A stretch of DNA of 64,000 nt, taken from Alisma plantago-aquatica. Lineage: Eukaryota > Streptophyta > Magnoliopsida > Alismatales > Alismataceae. Under the pieces are notes generated by a model. It was not told the origin of the DNA. It did not search any database and saw only the letters and a list, made by a program, of their open reading frames with translations. The position numbers and the translations under genes are program-made. How positions within the stretch are numbered: position 1 is the first letter of the stretch; each line of letters opens with the position of its first letter. The DNA lies in NCBI GenBank assembly GCA_963693085.1, contig OY856413.1, positions 540,382,879 through 540,446,878 of the forward strand. Reading direction: 5' to 3'. Shown piece after piece: positions 1 to 10,589 of the stretch.

Positions 1-3000
1 TCTTGCTCTTGTTGTACATCCATGAGGATTAGGCATAAGATCAGGAAACAGATCCAAAAAGTCATTACTAAACTGGATCGATACGACAAGGATGCGTCTC
101 AATTGGGTCTTCAAAAATCACCGGCAGTACTATCACAACCGCATTACGGAATAACATCTGAGACAATACAGGATCCCCCCTTAGATGTTGTGGGTTCCAC
201 ACTCCAAAAGAAGAAAGCAGAGCTGCTTGAAGTGCTAGTACCGAGCACATGTAACCGACATGTTTCCATACTAGCCATTCTGGGAATGCCTGGCATTGGC
301 AAGACAACACTTGCTCAAATGATATTCGACGATCCGGTTGTAAAGTTCCACAAGAGGATATGGGTATATGTGTCTAAGAACTTCGATGAGAAAGAGATAC
401 TCAAGACAGTGATCAAGGGTGCAAGTAAGCAGCGCGATCAGAATGACGATGAAGCATCACTTGTAACAGCATTGACCGAGGCTACCAAGGCTGTTTGCGA
501 CGTAAATTTTTTACTCAAGACAGTGATCACAGATGTAAGTTGGCAGTGTAGCCAGCTGAATGATAAAGCATCACTCGTAACAACATTGACCGATGTTGTT
601 CGCGACGTAAAGTTTTTACTTGTTCTCGACGATGTTCACGACGGCAGGATATGGGAAGATCTTCTAAAGGCTCCTTTGATGAAAGGTGCCAGTGGTAGTT
701 GGGTTTTGGTAACTAGCAGACATGATAAGGTGGCGAATGTTATGAGAGTACAGGAACGCCATTTGGTGGAGCTCATGAAAGAACAAGAGGCTTGGGATTT
801 ACTGTGCAAAACAGTCTTTGAGGAGTCTGACGAAAGCATAAAAGCACGAGTAAAGGACTTCGGGATTCAGATTGTAAAGAAGTGTGGTTGCCTTCCTCTA
901 GTCATCAAAGCTATAGGATGTGCCTTAAGATGCAGAGATTATCATAAAGTAGATGAGTGGAAGGCTCTCGCGGACAGAGTATGGTCCTTCATTTCATCCA
1001 GCTCAGAAAATAGTCATGTGATGAAGGCTCTTTATCTCTGCTACCATGAGCTTAATCCTAAACTTCGGCAATGCTTTCTAAGTTGCTCCCTGTTTCCCGA
1101 GAACTATGAATTCCACAAGAATCAGCTCATTGATTATTGGATAGCAGAGGGATTCATAGAGCAGATGGAGCCACTACAGATGCGGACAGAAGGAGGGCAT
1201 TACTACGACGAGCTAGTGGCTAGGCATATCTTACAAGAAATCCCAAATTCTACCCCCAAAAATGCCCATAGGATTCACGACCTCCTGCGGGAGCTAGCCA
1301 CCTTGCTGGGTGAAAAAGAGAACTATTTGGGAGAAAGACTGGCGGGTTTCACCCCGTCAGAGATCAGCCTTCGTCGGTTGTCACTAATTAATAAGAGTTC
1401 TCTTGATGATTTTGATCCAAAACTGCATTGCAAGAGGCTGAGGACACTCATGTTGCACAATAGCAGTGAGATTAGATCTATCCCAAAATATATCTTTAAA
1501 AGGATGAAGTATTTGAGAGTGTTGTCACTTAGAGGTACAAGCATTGAGGCGTTGCCCGACTCCATCAAATATCTAGGATTTTTGAAGCATCTAGATCTCT
1601 CTCTAACGCCCATAAAATCATTGCCGGATTCCATTGGCAGTCTGATCAATCTAATGTTTCTGCTTCTTGTTCGGTGCAAAAAGCTGTGCAGTCTTCCAGA
1701 TGCTATTGTAAAGCTAACGAATCTACGTGTCATTAACCTCAACGAAGCTCATGTTCATAAAATGCCTAGAGGAGTGAGGGCTCTACTACAGCTTACCAAG
1801 ATGCACTGGACCGTGGAAGAGACTGAGGCTGAAGGAGAGACCGGACGGGGCATCGAAGAACTGGGACACCTAAAAAACCTCGTGACTCTAGAAATAAATG
1901 ACGTGGACAAGTTACAATCAGCCGAAATCGCAAGATTAGCAGCGCTTTATAACAAAGAGCACCTGCACAGTTTGTCAATCAGTTGCAGTGCCACTCCGGC
2001 TCCCCATCGGGATATTACTGACTTTCCCAAACGCTGCACTCGGTCCCAGAGAGAAGTTACCGAAGGGAACACAGCCTCAAAGAGGATTGAAGAGATTTTT
2101 GAGGCACTCCAGCCTCCAGAATGTTTGCAAGAACTATCAATCCTGGATTATTTTGGAAACTTTCCACCCTGGTTATCGGCCGGAGTACTATCCCAGTTAT
2201 CTGACTTGGATTTGACATGTTGCAGCTATGTCCGCAGGGCTCCGCCTCTTGGACAACTTCCTCAGTTAAAAAGATTGACAATTAAGTGCTCGATGACGAT
2301 AGAGACCCTCAATTCGGAATTCTTTATAGGAGAGAAAGAACAGAGAGAAGAAGCACCTTTTCCCAAACTAGAAATCTTATATATAAGAAATCTGTATATT
2401 TTGAATGAGTGTAACTGGGACGAAAGAAGCACTGCTCAAGTACACTCCTTCCCTTGCCTGAGGAAGCTGAGATTCGGATTTTGCCCCAAGGTAGTATCTC
2501 TTTGGGGTTGCCTCCAGTATGCCACTTCCTTGAGTGACCTCAGCATAGGGCACCTTGACAGTTTACGAAGCCTGCCTGATCTCCCCGCTCTAAGATCACT
2601 GCATGTCACAGAATGTCCATCTATAGAACAAATAGGGAATTTCAGAGTTCTTGACCATGTTTGTTTGCGTGATAAAAATGCACAAGCTTTGCCTTCGTGG
2701 TTGGGGATGCTTCGCACAAGATCTGGCTCGTCATCTGCCCCATCGCTCCGGAACATGCAAATCATTGCGGGAAACTGCGACATACTGCGCAGGTTATGCC
2801 CCTGGAACTCAGATAATCAGTGCCACATGATCGAGTCCGTTCCTGACGTGTATGCCTGCATAGAAAACCAGTCGTTCTTTGTGCAATACGAGAAAGTAGA
2901 ATCAAGCACACATGCTCACTTACAGAATTCTTGCTTCAAATTTGACCACCTTAAGGATTCTTTGGTAGAAATCGCATTAAATACCAAGACAGCACCCGCA

Positions 3001-3183
3001 GAAGGCACTTCTGCTTCTTCTGTCCATGCAGATGCTATTTCCGTCGCCACTGACATGGGCCAAACTACTCCGGTTACAAATGGCAAAGCTGCGGCCCAGG
3101 AGTCTGTCAATGATACTGGAGGGACCTCTACAGCACCTTCGTCTAGCCGCACTGTTGGTGACTCAAGCCTCATGAGTGTGTGA
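1..3183 (+). CDS. CC-NBS-LRR (NLR) disease-resistance protein, 5' partial
   Basis: Intracellular immune receptor of the plant NLR family, which binds ATP/ADP through its NB-ARC domain and senses pathogen effectors through its LRRs. The frame is open from base 1; an ATG lies at 22, but the residues around it look like the end of an Rx-type coiled coil, so the true start and most of the CC domain lie upstream. Counting from that ATG: P-loop GMPGIGKTT at 88-96 (Lys94), kinase-2 LVLDD ending at Asp204, GLPL motif as CGCLPL at 288-293, RNBS-D CFLSCSLFPENY, and the MHD position as IHD at 418-420. Leucine-rich repeats run from about 460 to 930, then a Ser/Thr/Ala-rich tail ends at residue 1053 (TGA 3181-3183). 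There is no intron. The P-loop to kinase-2 spacing is about 110 residues, some 35 longer than usual, because of an internal duplication (397-620). No stops or frameshifts, so it could be functional. Confidence 0.93.
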   Translation, partial: SCSCCTSMRIRHKIRKQIQKVITKLDRYDKDASQLGLQKSPAVLSQPHYGITSETIQDPPLDVVGSTLQKKKAELLEVLVPSTCNRHVSILAILGMPGIGKTTLAQMIFDDPVVKFHKRIWVYVSKNFDEKEILKTVIKGASKQRDQNDDEASLVTALTEATKAVCDVNFLLKTVITDVSWQCSQLNDKASLVTTLTDVVRDVKFLLVLDDVHDGRIWEDLLKAPLMKGASGSWVLVTSRHDKVANVMRVQERHLVELMKEQEAWDLLCKTVFEESDESIKARVKDFGIQIVKKCGCLPLVIKAIGCALRCRDYHKVDEWKALADRVWSFISSSSENSHVMKALYLCYHELNPKLRQCFLSCSLFPENYEFHKNQLIDYWIAEGFIEQMEPLQMRTEGGHYYDELVARHILQEIPNSTPKNAHRIHDLLRELATLLGEKENYLGERLAGFTPSEISLRRLSLINKSSLDDFDPKLHCKRLRTLMLHNSSEIRSIPKYIFKRMKYLRVLSLRGTSIEALPDSIKYLGFLKHLDLSLTPIKSLPDSIGSLINLMFLLLVRCKKLCSLPDAIVKLTNLRVINLNEAHVHKMPRGVRALLQLTKMHWTVEETEAEGETGRGIEELGHLKNLVTLEINDVDKLQSAEIARLAALYNKEHLHSLSISCSATPAPHRDITDFPKRCTRSQREVTEGNTASKRIEEIFEALQPPECLQELSILDYFGNFPPWLSAGVLSQLSDLDLTCCSYVRRAPPLGQLPQLKRLTIKCSMTIETLNSEFFIGEKEQREEAPFPKLEILYIRNLYILNECNWDERSTAQVHSFPCLRKLRFGFCPKVVSLWGCLQYATSLSDLSIGHLDSLRSLPDLPALRSLHVTECPSIEQIGNFRVLDHVCLRDKNAQALPSWLGMLRTRSGSSSAPSLRNMQIIAGNCDILRRLCPWNSDNQCHMIESVPDVYACIENQSFFVQYEKVESSTHAHLQNSCFKFDHLKDSLVEIALNTKTAPAEGTSASSVHADAISVATDMGQTTPVTNGKAAAQESVNDTGGTSTAPSSSRTVGDSSLMSV
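397..620 (+). repeat. In-frame tandem duplication inside the NLR NB-ARC domain
   Basis: Two adjacent copies (about 397-510 and 511-620) encode ILKTVI..DDEASLVTALT..DVNF and LLKTVI..NDKASLVTTLT..DVKF. The copies differ by a 9-bp in-frame deletion and scattered substitutions. The unit covers the segment between RNBS-A and kinase-2, so the domain carries about 36 extra residues. Confidence 0.85.
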
Positions 3184-3773
3184 TAATGGGCGCTCGCCCT
3201 CAAGTACTATGATTCCAAGTTGGAAACAAAAAGACTGCGGTGCTATATGCTTCGTTTTAAAATAATGTAACTGGAATTATCAGTTTTATTTTCTCCGGCA
3301 AGCGAACATTACATGGTTATTCCTAGTATGTATTTTATTGGCAAGAAAACAGTGTCTTGTTTCCATTACTTTTGTGGTGGCATATATACTGCATTCCACC
3401 AATAATATCTGGAAGTTCAAAATTTGTTTGCAACTTTGTTTTTGAGCATTCAAAATGCCTTCATTCTGCAATGTATCCGCAATTGCAGAATGAATAGTTG
3501 TACTAGAAAATATACAGTCACCAGCAAGCACGATCTTGAGTTTGCGATAATCGACCATTAATAGCAAAATGGACACCATTCCATGTCATATTCTTGACTA
3601 ATAGTCACATACCAGTGTCGGTTTACATCTGTCCAGAGCATTGGAGTCAATTTCAGCCAATAAATCGACACACATAAAAATTGAACACCTACATGTGTCG
3701 CGTTATGGCGGTGCTAACTACCACCAACTACTCACAAGAAGAGACATAGTTGTGAGTCAGATAACCTGAGGGG
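3184..3773. other. NLR 3' flank, no gene seen
   Basis: Non-coding sequence after the NLR stop, likely holding its 3' UTR. A poly(A)-like AATAAA lies near 3660. No recognisable protein or RNA gene. It ends at the AATTT target-site duplication (3774-3778) of the next element. Confidence 0.5.
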
Positions 3774-3778
3774 AATTT

Positions 3779-4186
3779 TGAAGAGATTTGTGGAAGTTTC
3801 AAGCCCAAGAAAAATGTCACATGAGATACAACTCAAGCATGCACGATAAAAGTCACAACCGCCAACGTCAACGAAGCCAATAGCCACCAGATAAATAACC
3901 AAACAGAAAACATGATTGGCGAAGAAGACCGCAAAATTCTATCAAGCAACCTCAAAAAGATTACAAGGATTGTCGCTCCATCACGATCTCGTGCCCACAA
4001 TAAAATCTCGTAACTCACTCTCGTTCTCTCTCCCCTTTGGTTATCTTTTGTATCTTCCCGTTTTTGACACACGATGTTGTCATTCATCAGCACACCCAAA
4101 GTTACCACACGTTGGAACCCTCACACATCGGCACACTGTATTCCAACGGTGTCTATCTCTATTTATAAATATGGAATCCAAGTTTA
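3779..4186 (-). repeat. 3' LTR of the small element, distal part
   Basis: Aligns along its whole length with 18119-18506; shared blocks include the stretch around AACATGATTGGC and CACACGTTGGAA. It stops exactly at the TTA (4184-4186) that is duplicated at 17186-17188. Confidence 0.85.
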
Positions 4187-4201
4187 ACTAGTTAAACTTG
4201 G
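4178..4201. repeat. 24-bp perfect palindrome at the CACTA left junction
   Basis: The half-site CCAAGTTTAACT is followed by its exact reverse complement. It straddles the boundary between LTR sequence and CACTA sequence, and the expected CACTAC terminus is missing at this end. Confidence 0.9.
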
Positions 4202-4204
4202 GCC

Positions 4205-4640
4205 ATTATTCACGAGTGAGTCCTGTCACAAACCCCTCTCTACATGCCCTCACAAATAGGGACGGTTGTGAGTCTGGCCCTCACAAATGGTCCGTGAAGA
4301 GAACTCACGTGACAAATATCAGTGGCCCTCACGAATAAAATTGTCACGGACCAACTGACCCTCAAGAATGTTATATTGAGGGATTATTTAGCCTTCATAA
4401 ATACATTTTTGAGGAACTATTTAGCCTTCATAAATACATTTTTGAGGGCATGTTTAGTTCTCATAAATACATTTTTGAGGGACTTGATGATCCTGGAGAA
4501 TATATTTTTGAAGGACTAATGCCTTCATTAATATTATTTTTGAGGGGCTATGTGGTCTTCATCAATGCAATTGTGATGGACAATATGGATCTCATTTTTG
4601 AGGGACTAAAGACCTTCATTAATATATTTTTGAGGAATTA
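4205..4640 (+). repeat. CACTA 3'-side subterminal repeat array
   Basis: The outer part (4205-4350) repeats CCCTCACAAAT-like motifs. The inner part (about 4340-4640) is about nine imperfect copies of a 32-33 bp unit of the form GCCTTCATAAATACATTTTTGAGGG. In the En/Spm family such repeats bind the second transposon protein (TNPA). Confidence 0.82.
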
Positions 4641-4925
4641 CTGTAAATGATATGGTTATTGATTTATTGAATGATTTGTTCAATGTTAATTGATTTCAAA
4701 TGAAAAATTTGTATATATAACCTCAAGCAATATTTTTATAAGAGTCACATGAAATCATAAGAAGTTTCAACACCAAAATGACACATAAAAATGTTAAATC
4801 ACCTCAAACCAATTTCTGTTAATAAAGCAAAATATTATCCATACATTGCATGCCCAACGTTGATATAAATAACGAATACATAAGGTTCTAAAATTTGAGA
4901 TTGATGACAATCAACATATCATGCT
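4641..4925. other. AT-rich 3' region of the CACTA element
   Basis: Non-coding AT-rich sequence between the subterminal array and the end of the Transposase_24 gene. Nothing recognisable. Confidence 0.4.
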
Positions 4926-4929
4926 AGAA

Positions 4930-5822
4930 ACTCTTAACATCTGTAATGTCTCCATATTCCTTCAAATGGTGTGGTGCTCTTCATCCTGTGGTATGATCCA
5001 TCACTTTTTTTGCTCTGTTTGCCTTGTTGATCTCAAAAATTTTCTAAACCATAAGAAACAAATAATTAGAAAAAGGAGATAGGTATAGATGGAAGTTATA
5101 CGAAAATGTTGTACCTTGGACTTGTCGGTTCCCCATTCTTTAACAAGATTTTTAAATTGGTCAATATCTATGGAAGCATTTTTCTCAACTTTCTTCATCA
5201 TCAATTCTGATTCAATCTTGTACTTCTCATAGTAATCTTTGTTTACATGTGCCCTCCACACTGATATCCCTTTTCTAATATGTTCATCAATGTGATTCCA
5301 TGCATTCAGATGACCGCCTAAATCGAAATATTTCTAAAAACATAGAAAATATTACTTTGGATATAACAATCATACAATTTGTTGGTCTTTTTATGAAAAA
5401 GATTACCTCAATAAATGATTTTCTATCTACAAAAGCTTGTTGTGGTTGTTCATTCCACTTCAAGTCTAGATGCCATATGTGTGGTTTCCTTGCTAGCATA
5501 TGACAATAACGATTCAATTTGGTACCATTCTCCCTAATAGCATTTCCTTCGGGATCCCATTGGACCTTGTGATGTGGCTCCCCTTGCTTAGGAAGTAGGC
5601 TTTTCTCACTTGCAGGCCCACGTCTATACTTCCTATTCTCATGTTCATCCTCAACATTTTCTTTAATTGTTACATCATTTTCAATAGAGGGAGGGACAAC
5701 AGGAGTTTCAAGTACCTAGGTTCTTCCTCACAATTTTCTACAACTATGGAGGGAGGGACAATAGAAGTTTCAATGGGTGTGATGTTACAACTAGATCTAG
5801 TGATTCTTCTTCCTGTCATCAT
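4930..5822 (-). pseudogene. Transposase_24-type (TNPA-like) CACTA protein, broken
   Basis: Accessory CACTA protein gene downstream of tnp2; in En/Spm the equivalent protein binds subterminal repeats and helps transposition. Read on the minus strand from an ATG at 5822: an opening segment contains two related ETxxVPPSI motifs, then ENRKYRRGPASEKSLLPKQG, then HLDLKWNEQPQQAFVDRKSF. A plausible intron (GT near 5405, AG near 5330) precedes KYFDLGGHLNAW, and the HVNKDYYEKYKIESELMMKK to LVKEWGTDKSKV block ends at another GT donor (near 5114). The last exon begins with EINKANRAKKVMDHTTG, typical of the Transposase_24 (Ptta/En/Spm) family. A 1-base frameshift near 5720 and an in-frame stop after HTTG indicate decay. 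Confidence 0.7.
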
Positions 5823-6071
5823 TTAACTGACAAGAAAAATAATTAGATTATTAGTGCAGAAATGTCTGTAACAAAAGTAGTAGCTACATTTGAAAAACAA
5901 ATAAATTGCAGAGAATATTCAACATTTGAAAAACAAATAAATTGAGACACCAACATATGAATATTCAGCATTTGAAAAACAAAGAACAATGATGAGTTAT
6001 AATGATGTCCTACTTGTTGGTATATGAAAAAAGACTAAATAAATTGCAAAGAATATGCCAAGTAATAGACC

Positions 6072-6155
6072 AATTTGAGAAATAGGCCCAAATTACCTAG
6101 AAAACTTTTTGTAATCACTTGTAATAATTGTATGATTTGTAATTGAGCTTAGATA
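6072..6155. repeat. Left copy of an 85-bp direct repeat flanking tnp2
   Basis: Similar to 9959-10040; both contain AAATAGGCCCAAAT, ACCTAGAA and TTTTTGTAATCACTTGTAAT. The two copies lie just beyond the two ends of the tnp2 gene. Confidence 0.75.
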
Positions 6156-9100
6156 AATGTTTGAAACATAATTATCCTGGACTTGCAAACAAAATTATTT
6201 GATGAAAATAGACAGATAAATGAACTAAACATTAGCCCATCATGCTTTTTTTTAGTTCTATCAAAAAAAGATCCCTCAGTGTCACTCCTCCTCCAAGACA
6301 CATCATTAGTTACACCACCATCATTAGCTTCAACTTGTAAACGAGTCAAACAATTCTCAATAATAGGTACTTCAGAATAATCTTTAGGAGGATGCTTCAG
6401 CACTGTGCACCAATCATCAGCATTAGGATCCTTCACATAAAAGCATTGCAATGCTTGAGAAGCCACGATAAAGGGTTCCTCTTTTCTTTTTATCCTTGAA
6501 GTGTTGATTTGTGTGAACCCATATTCATCAATTCACATACCGTTAGAAGTGCTTTCATCATACTAAGAACATCTAAACAGCGAAACTTTGATTCCTGGAC
6601 CATAAGTTAGCTCAATAACCTCCTCTAAATAGCCATAGTACGTGACTTGAGCATTTATAGGATTTCTATCTCTACCACTTGAATAACTTGAAGTGTCTAC
6701 ACACAAGTACACTCCACTATTTTGTGTAGTACATGTACTTTCAATGTTCTTTGAATGGAAACGATATCCATTGACCGAAAACCCTTCATAAGACATTCCC
6801 TCAGCACAAGGACCTTGGGATAACCATCTCAACTCCTCACTAATATTGTTTTGCCTCATCTCTCGCATTTGCATTGCCTTCATAAAAAAAGTAAAACATT
6901 ACTATAATCTACACTAACTTGAACATTAAGTGTGACAACACTATATATGTTTGAGACTTACATGCTCTTTCAACCACTTAGAAAACTCTTTTGCATGTTT
7001 TGTTTCTAGAGTCCGTGGGGCAATGTTGGGTTCCATATCTTAAAGAATAAACATGTGTTCACTGCTTTATAAGAAGTGTCTACATTAATGTACAACAAAT
7101 ATACAACTATCAGCAATAATTTTAGGACGTAATTAAATCTTACCTTCTGTAAACATCCAATTCCTCTTTATTGAAAAGGACATAACGATGGGCTTGTTTC
7201 AAAGTGTGGATGTCAAAATTCCTTGACACTCCAACTCTAATTGGAGATCCATCAACATTATGAGGAGTACGGTTGAGTTTTGTCTCAAAATTATGCAAGT
7301 ACCTAGCACAAAATGTCAATCTTTCTTTAGCTAAATAGCCACTAGCAATACAACCAGCCGGTTTAGCTTTGTTTCTGACATACTTCTTCAATTTCTTCAA
7401 GTATCTCTCTATTGGGTACATCCACCTAGTTCGAACAGATCCAGCTTGCTAGGATTCATAAGCTAAATGAATGGGCAAATGCATCATGATGGTGAAGAAA
7501 GAAGGAGGGAAGATTCTCTCCAACTGGCAAAGAGTGACAACAATTTCTTATTCCAATTCATTGAATTCCTCCACATGAATAATGTTAGAGCAAAGCTTGT
7601 TGAAAAATGAGCACAAATTAGCAATAGGCTTGTACACATCTAAGCTTATGCAATGTCTCAAGGCAACAGGTAGAAGTTGATGCATAAGAACATGGCAATC
7701 ATGACTTTTCAGCCTAACAAGTTTTCTATCAGATTTGCTAACACACCTAGATATGTTAGAAGGATAGCCATCAGGTACTTTCAGCTTTTCTAACATAGAT
7801 AGGAACTTATCTTTCTGTGCATTAGTCATGGTGTAAGATGCTGGAGGCAAGTAATAGCGGTCACCTGCATCTACTGGTCATAAATCTCTTCGAATGTGCA
7901 TTTTCTTTATATCTTGACGAGCTTGTAAGTTGTCTTTACTTTTCTTAGAATCACCCAATAATGTGTTTAAAATATTCTCACACACATTCTTTTCTATGTG
8001 CATCCACGTCCAGATTGTGTCTAACAGATAAATACTTCCAATAAGGTAGCTGAAAAAAGATGCTTATCTTATTCCAACCAAGAGGTAATGGTTGAATTTG
8101 ATCTCCATGCCTCTTGCTCTTATTCGTTTTCTCAAATGTGATATTTTCATATCCATCAAATTGCCTCGGTATATCTTCTCCAGATAGTGGCTTCGGTGGA
8201 AGTCGAAAATCTTTTTCACCATCAAAATTTTTCCTATCACGTCTATATGGATGATTCATTGGAAGAAAACGTCGATGGAAACCATAACATTGCTTTTTCC
8301 CAAACTTTAACCATTTCGATACAGTCTCCACATTACAACAAGGACATCCCAAATCTTTCTTACCTTTAGTGCTCCAACCAGATAAGTCACCATATGCTGG
8401 AAAATCGTTAATGGTCCATAAAATCATTGCCCGCATAGTGAAATTCCTTTTGCTATATGCATCATAAACTTTGAATCCAAGCTCCCAAAGTAGTTGTAGC
8501 TCCTCAATTAATGGCTCCAAGTATACATCAAGGTCATTGCCAACTATATGTGGACCTGGGATTAATAGGGACATCATAATAAATTGTTCTTTCATAAGAA
8601 GGCAAGGTGGAAGATTGAGAGGTGTCACCAACACAGGCCAGATGCTATGTGATGCACTCATATTTCCAAATGCATTAAAACCATCAGTTGCTAATGTCAG
8701 TCTAATATTGCCTGGTTCAACAGCAAAATATGGATACCTGTCATCAATAGACAACCATTCTGGTGTGTCTGAAGGATGATGAATATGACCATCCTTGCCT
8801 TTTCCTTCAGACGGCCAAATCATATCTTTAGCAACAGATGAAGACATATAGAGCCTCTCTAACTGTGGTATCAAAGGGAAGTGATACATGAACTTAGTAG
8901 CTACCTTCTTTCCCTTTGTTTTGTATTGCTTTTCGTTCGATCTTGAAGCACCACAAGTATCACAATTTTCTTTTGAAGCTGCATCTTTGCGAAAAAGCAT
9001 GCAATTATTTGTACATACATCTATAGTGGAATGATAAAGTCGTAAATCCTTCACGATCGCATTTGCTTCATAGTACGTCTCCGGGAATAGACAATTTTCT

Positions 9101-9666
9101 TCTGGAAATCCTAAAATAATCAACTTTAACAACTTTGTGAAAGAATCATTGGACCATCCAGATTCCTCCTTCCGAAATAGCAAGGCAACAAAATACGATA
9201 GCTTAGAATGACTTGTGCAACCTCTATAGAGTGGTTGATCAGCCTCTTTTAGTAGCTTGTAAAATCTTTGTGCATCTACATTTGCAGGTTCCTCTATAGC
9301 TTCAGCAGAGTGGTCATTTGTTGTGTCACCCATACCAAACAAATCCCCCAGCATCTGATGCATATTGTCATTGCTAGGCATGTTTGGTGCCACAACAGGA
9401 TTGCTCCTACTAATCAGCTCCCCATGAAATGTGCAAACATCATTACTATGCACAAATCCTTTTTGTAATACATGTGAGAATACCTCCTCCTCTGTTTTAA
9501 GGTATATGTTCAAACATACCTTGCAAGGACATATTAATTTCCCCTGTCTAGTTGGTCTTTGATGGATAAGAGCAAACTCAATGAACTTTCGTAACCCTGT
9601 CTTGAATACATCACTTTGCACTCTGTTCCCAATATACATCCAACTTCGATCTATTAGAAAATCCAT
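6149..9666 (-). pseudogene. tnp2: CACTA transposase tnp2 (TNPD-like), several disabling lesions
   Basis: The transposase that cuts and pastes CACTA elements. From the ATG at 9666: an N-terminal Transposase-associated domain (MDFLIDRSWMYI .. KLICPCKVCLN), then the Tnp2 catalytic domain with YRGCTSHSKLS, LATDGFNAFG (probable catalytic Asp), LIPGPHIVGNDLDVYLEPLI (a second acidic site), WTINDFPAYGDLSGWSTKG and a CPCC cluster. Then come DUF4218 (about 7850-7140; PPSFFTIMMHLPIHL, WMYPIERYLKKLKKYVRNKA) and DUF4216 (about 6883-6149; NGYRFHSKNIE, NSGVYLCVD). The 562-residue first frame ends at 7978 because of one extra base near 8004. Stops follow near 7880, 7545 and 7446. Introns with GT/AG borders appear near 7139-7045 and 6960-6882. 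Not functional as it stands. Confidence 0.88.
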
Positions 9667-9709
9667 CTACATGAAGGAAAATATATAATAAGTTAAGCAC
9701 ACATTACAA

Positions 9710-9710
<1 letters not shown>

Positions 9711-9740
<30 letters not shown>
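9711..9740. repeat. (TA)n microsatellite
   Basis: Uninterrupted TA dinucleotides about 45 bp upstream of the tnp2 start codon. Confidence 0.95.
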
Positions 9741-9744
<4 letters not shown>

Positions 9745-9958
9745 TCAAGTAGTGTCTCGATTATATTCCTTTCAGTCTATCACCTGAACGGCCTTTCTCC
9801 TCCATCACGGTCGTGCTATCGAGCCACCACTACAGTCGTGCTGCTCAGCACGGCCGTACTACCAGCCTAAAACCTAACACTTTGTAGGACACACTCCAAA
9901 TGCCCTAACTTGCGCATCCTAGGTTGGAGAAAAGACAAGTCAAAGTCATACAAGTGAC
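9741..9958. other. tnp2 5' flank, moderately GC-rich
   Basis: Non-coding sequence upstream of tnp2 with repeated GTCGTGCT-like words (ACGGTCGTGCTATCG, ACAGTCGTGCTGCTC). It may belong to the transposase leader; no gene is visible. Confidence 0.35.
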
Positions 9959-10040
9959 GAATTTGGGAAATAGGCCCAAATGACCTAGAACTATTTTTGT
10001 AATCACTTGTAATCCTTGTATGACTTGTAATGTATATCCT
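9959..10040. repeat. Right copy of the 85-bp direct repeat flanking tnp2
   Basis: Partner of 6072-6155 in the same orientation. Confidence 0.75.
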
Positions 10041-10589
10041 AACTTATTTTACTCTTTCTTAAAAATGTATGATCTGGTATAACTTCCAGACCAAGAATCA
10101 AAATGTTGCTCTGATATTAGAATGTTTGAGAATACTAAACCACTAAACTACATAATTCATATCTTGACATTGGCTCTCGTTTGTACCTCATGCTCAGCAA
10201 AGCTTATGACATCATTATCAATCTCACAATCTAATAATAGATTTGTTCTTATATTGTAGAATGCATATGGTTGTTTTATATATTTTAGGGTTAAAGTTAT
10301 GTGTCCAAGCTCCAAAGAGAAAAATAAACTCGAAACACATCCTTATCTCTTGAATACTCCTTTTTTATTAGGATTATCTATAGTTTCTTGTAAAATAATA
10401 TTAAATAGAAAGTATCAGATATAATTTTTAGATTGTAATTATAGAATGAGTATCTAAATTAATGATTAGACAATATCTTTATGCTTCTATGTTGTTCCTA
10501 TAATTTATTCCAGACCAATAGAAAAATGTATCGAGCTAACTTCAATTGGAAGATAAACTCCATATTATTAAATAATTAGTTTAAACAAA

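Noticed and set aside
68..3203. Antisense and out-of-frame open frames across the NLR
   Set aside because: Shadows of the long NLR frame; no recognisable domain.
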